In this document: in pieces, positions 16,087 to 20,761 of the stretch
Layout: each line of letters starts with the position of its first letter
How positions within the stretch are numbered: the first letter of the stretch is position 1
DNA from: an uncultured Clostridia bacterium
Lineage (GTDB): Bacteria; Bacillota; Clostridia; TANB77; CAG-508
DNA length: 20,761 nucleotides
NCBI GenBank assembly: GCA_934162625.1
Contig: CAKPJM010000022.1
Location: 1-20,761 of the forward strand
Direction: 5' to 3'
Made by a program: the position numbers and the translations under genes
The notes under the pieces: generated by a model
Told to the model about the DNA's origin: nothing
Database searches by the model: none
Seen by the model: the letters and a program-made list of their open reading frames with translations, nothing else

Positions 16087-16115
16087 TTGATTAAAATATA
16101 TAAGAAGAATATAAT
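16087..16115 (+). promoter_or_regulatory. Promoter of the lysine/DAP operon
   Basis: TTGATT (16087-16092), 17 bp and a perfect TATAAT (16110-16115) predict a start near 16122 and a leader of about 155 nt. Confidence 0.6.
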
Positions 16116-16121
16116 AATGTT

Positions 16122-16276
16122 ACTTAAATAATAATTATTATTGGTGGAAATTTGCAATGTATAAAATTTTACTAGTCTAGTATTATAGTATTTTATACTA
16201 AAAGCAATTTACATATATTTAAAAAATGAATATTTAGACTTAAATATCATTTAATTTACACTAAGGGGTTATAGAA
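16122..16276 (+). other. Untranslated leader of the lysine operon
   Basis: The leader is very AT-rich and can form weak hairpins, one around 16155-16215 built on TATAAAA/TTTTATA and TACTA/TAGTA. I see none of the conserved blocks of the lysine riboswitch and no terminator before lysC. Regulation by this leader is not demonstrated. Confidence 0.35.
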
Positions 16277-17025
16277 ATGAAACTAGTAGTTCAGAAATAC
16301 GGAGGCAGTTCTGTAGCAGATAGACCTGGTTTATATAATGTTTGTAAACATATAATTCGGGGCAAAGAAAAAAGGAGAAGGAGTTGTAGTTGTAGTATCA
16401 GCACAAGGGAATATGACAGATGAATTATTAAAAGAGAAAGGAGAAATTTCAACAAAAGAAAATTTAAGAGAGCAAGATGTTTTATTAACAACAGGGGAAC
16501 AAATTACAATAGCAAAATTATCAATGTGTTTGAGTAATTTGGGATATGAAGCAGTATCTCTTCTTGGATGGCAAGTTCCAATAATTACTGATTCTAATTA
16601 TGGAAATGCCAATATTATTGATATAAATACTGATAGAATATTGAAAGAATTAAAAGAAGAAAAAATTGTAATAGTTGCAGGATTTCAAGGACTTACAAGA
16701 AATAATAATGTAACGACACTTGGAAGACGGTGGTTCTGATATTACTGCAATAGCTTTAGCTAAAGCACTAGGATTAAAGGAATGTGAAATTTTTAAAGAT
16801 GTAGATGGAATTTATTCAGATGATCCAAATAAAAATAAATGTGCAACAAAATATAAACAAATATCATATAATAAAATGATAGAAATGGCAAAAAATGGAG
16901 CAAAAGTTTTACATTATAAATGTGTGGAAATAGCTAAAGAAGAGAATATTAAAATAATAGTAAAATCCACTTTTAATTTTGAAAATGTAGGAACAATAAT
17001 AGATAAAGAAGGAGAGATAATATGA
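16277..17025 (+). CDS. lysC: Aspartokinase without ACT domains, two quadruplet codons
   Basis: Aspartokinase phosphorylates aspartate, the first step toward lysine, threonine, methionine and diaminopimelate. The N-terminus has the kinase signature LVVQKYGGSSVAD; further on are LLTTGEQI, GFQG and TTLGRGGSDITAIALA, then CEIFKDVDGIYSDDP. Two +1 sites are needed: CGGG 16358-16361 (Gly28) and CGGT 16728-16731 (Gly151, in LGRGGSD). In triplets, the second site ends at TGA within three codons. The restored protein is 248 aa and stops after the kinase domain, so the two ACT domains (about 150 residues) that normally bind lysine or threonine are absent. The stop overlaps the ATG of ddh (ATGA), showing that this end is the natural one. 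Feedback resistance is inferred. Confidence 0.9.
16358..16361 (+). other. CGGG quadruplet codon read as Gly28 of aspartokinase
   Basis: ATT-CGGG-GCA-AAG restores the frame leading to VVVVVSAQGNMTDELL. This is the only site with G as fourth base. Confidence 0.87.
16728..16731 (+). other. CGGT quadruplet codon read as Gly151 of aspartokinase
   Basis: AGA-CGGT-GGT-TCT-GAT gives RGGSD of the conserved TTLGRGGSD nucleotide-binding motif. The neighbouring Gly residues are encoded by plain GGA and GGT, so one motif mixes three- and four-base glycine codons. Confidence 0.92.
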
Positions 17026-18005
17026 GTATAAAAGTTGGAATAATAGGATATGGAAACTTAGGAAAAGGGGTAGAACTTGCAGTTTTAAATAATAATGATA
17101 TGGAATTAAGAGCCATATTTACAAGAAGGAACCCTAGTAGTATAAAGACATTAACAAATGTAAAAGTAAATTCGATAGAAGAAATAGAAAAATGGAGAGA
17201 TGATATAGATGTTATGATTTTGTGTGGAGGTTCTGCTACAGATTTACCAGTTCAGACACCAAAATTTGCATCTATGTTTAATGTAATAGATAGTTTTGAC
17301 ACACATGCAGAAATACCGAGTCATTTTAAAAATGTAAATGAAAGTGCCAAATCAGCTAAAAAAATAGCCTTGATTTCATGTGGATGGGATCCAGGAATTT
17401 TTTCATTAAATAGATTATTAGCAGAATGCTATTTGCCAAAAGGTAATACATATACGTTTTGGGGAAAAGGAGTAAGTCAAGGACATTCTGATGCAATAAG
17501 ACGAATAGATGGAGTTAAGGATGCAAAACAATATACAATACCAGTAGAAAAAGCAATGGAAAGAGTGCGAAAGGGAGAGAGCATAGAATTAACGGCTAGA
17601 GAAAAACACATAAGAGAATGTTTTGTTGTTTTAGAGAAAAATGCAGATCAGGAAAAGGTAAAAAATGAAATAATCAATATGCCAAACTATTTCGCAGACT
17701 ATGATACAATTGTAAATTTTGTATCAGAAGAAGAATTCAAAAAATATCATAATACAATGCCACATGGTGGAGTTGTAATAAGGAGTGGAAAAACAGGAAA
17801 AAATGATAAATCAAAGGAGATAATAGAATATTCTTTAAAGTTAGATTCTAATCCAGAATTTACAGCAAGTGTACTAGTAGCATATGCTAGAGCTGTATAT
17901 AGATTATATCAAAAAGGAGAATATGGAGCTATTACTGTTTTTGATATACCACCAGCATTACTCTCGAATAAAACACAGGAAGAATTAATAAAAAATATAT
18001 TATAA
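17022..18005 (+). CDS. ddh: meso-Diaminopimelate D-dehydrogenase
   Basis: Ddh makes meso-diaminopimelate in one NADPH-dependent step from tetrahydrodipicolinate and ammonia, bypassing the acylated intermediates. The 327-aa length fits the family. The Rossmann start VGIIGYGNLGKGVELAV is followed by LCGGSATDLP, DSFDTHAEIP, CGWDPGIFSLNR and FWGKGVSQGHSDAIRRIDGV, the classic substrate-binding segments. Its ATG overlaps the lysC stop by 4 nt, after an AAGGAGAG ribosome binding site within lysC. With dapA and dapB downstream, it completes the route to the peptidoglycan cross-linking amino acid and to lysine precursor. It contains Arg as CGA (17566 zone) but no in-frame CGG. Confidence 0.95.
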   Translation: MSIKVGIIGYGNLGKGVELAVLNNNDMELRAIFTRRNPSSIKTLTNVKVNSIEEIEKWRDDIDVMILCGGSATDLPVQTPKFASMFNVIDSFDTHAEIPSHFKNVNESAKSAKKIALISCGWDPGIFSLNRLLAECYLPKGNTYTFWGKGVSQGHSDAIRRIDGVKDAKQYTIPVEKAMERVRKGESIELTAREKHIRECFVVLEKNADQEKVKNEIINMPNYFADYDTIVNFVSEEEFKKYHNTMPHGGVVIRSGKTGKNDKSKEIIEYSLKLDSNPEFTASVLVAYARAVYRLYQKGEYGAITVFDIPPALLSNKTQEELIKNIL

Positions 18006-18022
18006 AATAAGGAGAGACTGAT

Positions 18023-18919
18023 ATGAAAAAAATAATATTTAAAGGCTGTGGAACAGCTATTGTAACTCCATTTATAGATGATGGCATTAATTTTAATGAA
18101 TTTAGAAATTTGATAGAATATCAAATAAAAAATGGAGCAGATGCAATAATTGTATGTGGTACCACAGGAGAATCCTCAACAATGACTATGCAAGAAAAAA
18201 AAGAAACAATCAAATTTGCTATAGATGTAGCAAATAAAAGAATACCAATAATTGCTGGAACTGGAAGCAACTGTACTAAAAATGCAATAGAATTGTCAAA
18301 ATATTCTGAAAGTGTTGGAGCAGATGCTGTTTTGTTAGTTACGCCATATTATAATAAAACTACACAAGAAGGATTAGTAGCTCATTATAAAGCTATAGCA
18401 AATGCAATAAACATTCCAGTAATTTTATATAATGTGCCTTCTAGAACTGGTGTTAATATATTACCTAAAACATGCTTAGAACTTTCAAAACTAAAAAATA
18501 TAGTTGCAATAAAGGAAGCAAGTGGAAATATATCACAAATAGCAGAAATAGCAAATTTATGCAAAGATAATTTAGCAATATATTCTGGAAATGATGATCA
18601 AATATTGCCAGTACTTTCAGTTGGAGGAGTTGGCGTTATTTCAGTTCTTTCAAATATCATACCAAATGATGTGCATAAAATGATATATGCATTTTTGGAA
18701 GGAGATATAGAAACTGCAATAAATTTGCAACTAAAAACTTTAGATTTAACATCAAGTTTATTTTCAGAAGTGAACCCAATACCAATAAAAGAAGCATATA
18801 ATATTTTAGGATATAATGTAGGAATTCCAAGATTGCCATTAATAAAGATGAGTGACAAAGCAAAAGAAGGTCTAATTCAAGAAATGAAGAAATATGGATT
18901 AATAGAGGTGGAAGAATGA
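18023..18919 (+). CDS. dapA: 4-Hydroxy-tetrahydrodipicolinate synthase
   Basis: DapA condenses pyruvate with aspartate semialdehyde, the branch point to lysine and diaminopimelate. The 298-aa TIM barrel starts GCGTAIVTPF. It shows CGTTGESSTM, VTPYYNKTTQEG, the catalytic Tyr in VILYNVPSRTG, and the Schiff-base Lys in IVAIKEASGN. The C-terminal helical part has NPIPIKEAYNILG and PRLPL. ATG 18023 lies after AAGGAGAG, 17 nt past ddh. Its TGA overlaps the ATG of dapB by 4 nt, indicating coupled translation. Lysine feedback is usual in Gram-negative enzymes but not in most Gram-positive ones; the sequence alone does not settle it. Confidence 0.96.
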   Translation: MKKIIFKGCGTAIVTPFIDDGINFNEFRNLIEYQIKNGADAIIVCGTTGESSTMTMQEKKETIKFAIDVANKRIPIIAGTGSNCTKNAIELSKYSESVGADAVLLVTPYYNKTTQEGLVAHYKAIANAINIPVILYNVPSRTGVNILPKTCLELSKLKNIVAIKEASGNISQIAEIANLCKDNLAIYSGNDDQILPVLSVGGVGVISVLSNIIPNDVHKMIYAFLEGDIETAINLQLKTLDLTSSLFSEVNPIPIKEAYNILGYNVGIPRLPLIKMSDKAKEGLIQEMKKYGLIEVEE

Positions 18920-19665
18920 AAATCTTAATTAGTGGAATAACCGGGAGAATGGGGCAAGAACTTTTAAAAGAGATAGAAAAAAGTGATGAATTTAGTGTTT
19001 GTGCTGGATATGATAAAACGAAGTGCAATAGTAAAATACCAATATATAGCAACATAGAAGAAATAGAAAAAAATCCAGATGTAATAATAGATTTTTCAAA
19101 TCCTAAAGCTACATTTAATATTTTAAAATATGCAAAGAAAAACAAAATACCAATTGTAATAGCAACAACAGGGTTTAGCCCTGATGAGGAAAAGAAGATA
19201 TGTGAACAATATTCAAAATCAATTCCTATTTTTAAATCGAGCAATATGTCTTATGATATTAGTCTAATGAGTCAAATAATATCAGAATTAGCAATTAAAC
19301 TTAAGGAAGCAGATATTGAAATAATAGAAACACACCATAGAAATAAAATAGATAATCCAAGTGGAACAGCTTTAATGCTAGCAGATTCTATAAATGAAGT
19401 ATTAGAAAACAAATTTGAGTATATATATGATAGACATGAAAGAAAGATAAAACGTAGCAATACGGAGATAGGAATCCATTCTATTAGAGGGGGAACAGAA
19501 GTTGGAAAACATACTGTAATATTTTTTAGTGAGAATGAAAGTTTAGAAATAACACATAATGTAACATCAAGAGGAATATTTGCAAAAGGAGCACTAAAGG
19601 CGGCTCAATTTATTATAAATCAAAATGCTGGCATATATAATATGAAAGATTTATTAAAGGAATGA
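18916..19665 (+). CDS. dapB: 4-Hydroxy-tetrahydrodipicolinate reductase
   Basis: DapB reduces the DapA product with NAD(P)H to tetrahydrodipicolinate, the substrate of the upstream Ddh. The 249-aa protein has the nucleotide-binding ILISGITGRMGQEL at its start, then VIIDFSNPKATF, ATTGFSPDEE and SSNMSYDI. The catalytic signature is IETHHRNKIDNPSGTA, with the His pair and Lys that bind substrate. RGGTEVGKHTVIF and EITHNVTSRGIFAKGALKAA close the fold. The length is typical of the shorter Firmicute form. It overlaps dapA by 4 nt, and its last codons carry the ribosome binding site of asd. Confidence 0.96.
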   Translation: MKILISGITGRMGQELLKEIEKSDEFSVCAGYDKTKCNSKIPIYSNIEEIEKNPDVIIDFSNPKATFNILKYAKKNKIPIVIATTGFSPDEEKKICEQYSKSIPIFKSSNMSYDISLMSQIISELAIKLKEADIEIIETHHRNKIDNPSGTALMLADSINEVLENKFEYIYDRHERKIKRSNTEIGIHSIRGGTEVGKHTVIFFSENESLEITHNVTSRGIFAKGALKAAQFIINQNAGIYNMKDLLKE

Positions 19666-19671
19666 AATAAT

Positions 19672-20706
19672 ATGAAAAATAAAAGATTAGCAATAATTGG
19701 TGTTACGGGTTTAGTAGGACAGACAGTTTTAAAAGTATTAGAAGAAAAAAGATTTTCTAATTTTGAATATGAGCTTTTTGCTTCTAAAAGATCCAAAGGG
19801 AAAAAAGTAAAATTCATGGAAGAAGAATACGAAATACAAGAATTAACAAAAGAGACTTTTAACAAAAAGTTTGATTATGCAATATTTGTTGCTGGAGGAG
19901 AAGTATCTAAAAAATATGCACCAATTGCAGTAAAAAATGGCACAATTGTAATAGATAATAGTAGCTATTTTAGAATGAACAAAGATGTACCACTTGTAGT
20001 ACCAGAAGTAAATGTACAGGATATAAAAAAACATAAAGGTATTATAGCAAACCCTAATTGTTCAACAATACAAGCAGTTGTTGCATTAAAACCATTAGAC
20101 GATATCTATAAAATCAAAAGAATAGTATACTCTACATATCAAGCAGTATCAGGTGCAGGACAAAAAGGAATTAAAGACTTAGAGGATACTTTAAAAGGAT
20201 TAAAAAATCAAAAATTTCCATATCCAATTGCTAATAACTGTATACCTCAAATTGATTCTTTTACCGAAAATGGATACACTAAGGAAGAACTGAAAATGAT
20301 TAATGAAACTAGAAAAATTTTAAATAATCCAGATATGAAAATTACAGCAACAACAGTAAGAGTTCCAGTTTTAAATTCTCACTCTGAATCAATTAATATT
20401 GAATTTGAAAAAGAAATAAATATGAATGAATTGAAAAAAGTATTATCAAATAGTCCTTCTATTGTTATTCAGGACGATATTGAAAAAGAAATATATCCTT
20501 TGGCTACAAATTCAACAGGAACAGATGAAGTATATATTGGAAGACTAAGAAGAGATAATAGTGTAGAATCTGGAATTAATATGTGGGTTGTGGCAGATAA
20601 TATAAGAAAAGGTGCTGCAAGCAATGCTATTCAAATACTAGAGAAGTTAATAGAAGAAGAATATCAATACATCAGACTGTCTAACGTCAGGCTGTCTGAA
20701 AATTAA
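19672..20706 (+). CDS. asd: Aspartate-semialdehyde dehydrogenase
   Basis: Asd reduces aspartyl phosphate, the lysC product, to aspartate semialdehyde, the dapA substrate, so its place in this operon is logical. The 344-aa protein starts RLAIIGVTGLVGQTVLKVLE (NADP-binding). The active-site Cys lies in IANPNCSTIQAV and the catalytic His in VPVLNSHSESINIEFE. RRDNSVESGINMWVVADNIR and KGAASNAIQILE are family C-terminal motifs. ATG 19672 is 6 nt after dapB. The last dozen residues (YQYIRLSNVRLSEN) are not typical of Asd: they are encoded by a repeat-like palindrome (20672-20699), which seems to have replaced or extended the natural end. Confidence 0.95.
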   Translation: MKNKRLAIIGVTGLVGQTVLKVLEEKRFSNFEYELFASKRSKGKKVKFMEEEYEIQELTKETFNKKFDYAIFVAGGEVSKKYAPIAVKNGTIVIDNSSYFRMNKDVPLVVPEVNVQDIKKHKGIIANPNCSTIQAVVALKPLDDIYKIKRIVYSTYQAVSGAGQKGIKDLEDTLKGLKNQKFPYPIANNCIPQIDSFTENGYTKEELKMINETRKILNNPDMKITATTVRVPVLNSHSESINIEFEKEINMNELKKVLSNSPSIVIQDDIEKEIYPLATNSTGTDEVYIGRLRRDNSVESGINMWVVADNIRKGAASNAIQILEKLIEEEYQYIRLSNVRLSEN

Positions 20707-20761
20707 TCAAAAAATGTAGGGGTTGCCGTCCTCGGAGACCTGCTCTTCAAAGAAATTACTA
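20672..20761. repeat. Repeat-like palindrome and GC-richer tail at the end of asd
   Basis: TCAGAC (20672-20677) and GTCTGA (20694-20699) form an inverted repeat inside the last codons of asd. The 55 nt after the stop contain TGTAGGGGTTGCCGTCCTCGG, shortened here to its start TGTAGGGG, and are clearly richer in GC than the rest of the window. This looks like the edge of a dispersed repeat, cut off by the window end. No gene can be assigned. Confidence 0.4.

Noticed and set aside
16122..16276. Lysine riboswitch upstream of lysC
   Set aside because: The leader lacks the conserved lysine-aptamer blocks and a terminator before the gene.
428..16731. Eight frameshifts as sequencing or assembly errors
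   Set aside because: Each is a single extra C before GGN, always making an in-frame CGG, at Gly, and none lies in a homopolymer of the kind that causes indels. No other indel type is seen in about 17 kb of coding DNA.
428..16731. Simple reassignment of triplet CGG to another amino acid
   Set aside because: Any three-base reading leaves the frame wrong and leads to early stops; only a four-base step fits.
428..16731. Classical programmed +1 frameshift as in prfB
   Set aside because: There is no shared slippery sequence, stop codon or upstream Shine-Dalgarno stimulator; only CGGN is common to the sites.
263..17025. rsmA, gdpP, spoIIE and lysC as pseudogenes
   Set aside because: Apart from the CGGN sites their frames and catalytic motifs are intact, and several are essential or central genes with good start signals and operon overlaps.
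18657..19244. Minus-strand ORF of 195 codons across dapA/dapB
   Set aside because: It lies opposite two well-supported genes, has low-complexity Leu/Ser-rich content, and no ribosome binding site; it is a shadow frame. The same holds for the other long antisense frames over spoIIE, aspS, purA and the LysR gene.

Overview
The window is very AT-rich, uses strong AGGAGG-type ribosome binding sites, and carries spoIIE, a GdpP-type c-di-AMP phosphodiesterase, a T-box leader and an ACT-free aspartokinase. This points to a spore-forming, low-GC Firmicute of the Clostridia type, probably an uncultured gut lineage. The taxonomy is inference.

The central observation is natural four-base decoding. Four conserved genes (rsmA, gdpP, spoIIE, lysC) look broken by +1 frameshifts, but the eight breaks are all the same event: an in-frame CGG followed by one base, where the protein family requires a single glycine. 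Reading C-G-G-N as one glycine codon restores full-length RsmA (287 aa), GdpP (668 aa), SpoIIE (742 aa) and the aspartokinase (248 aa), all with intact motifs. I checked every CGG in the coding sequence by eye. All eight in-frame CGGs are shift sites, and none acts as an ordinary Arg codon, while CGT, CGC, CGA and AGR are used for Arg. The first gene in the window is a tRNA-Gly (minus strand, 73-146) with anticodon UCC followed by G37 instead of the usual A, and a mismatched anticodon stem. Its UCCG is exactly complementary to CGGA. The tRNA and its target genes together suggest a genome-wide expanded code in which CGGN means Gly.

Layout: tRNA-Gly (-) and rsmA diverge; gdpP and spoIIE follow. 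Positions 5661-5995 hold a probable type I toxin-antitoxin pair (38-aa hydrophobic peptide and a convergent RNA). A T-box with a very short stem I controls aspS, followed by topB and a membrane-anchored protein of unknown function. A structured RNA then precedes a LysR regulator. purA and a radical SAM/SPASM gene share a 108-bp upstream repeat. The radical SAM gene is coupled to a secreted protein with a Gly-rich, Cys-rich tail that is a likely modification substrate. After a pflB remnant, a compact lysine/diaminopimelate operon (lysC-ddh-dapA-dapB-asd) fills the right end.

All assignments come from reading the sequence; no database search was run.
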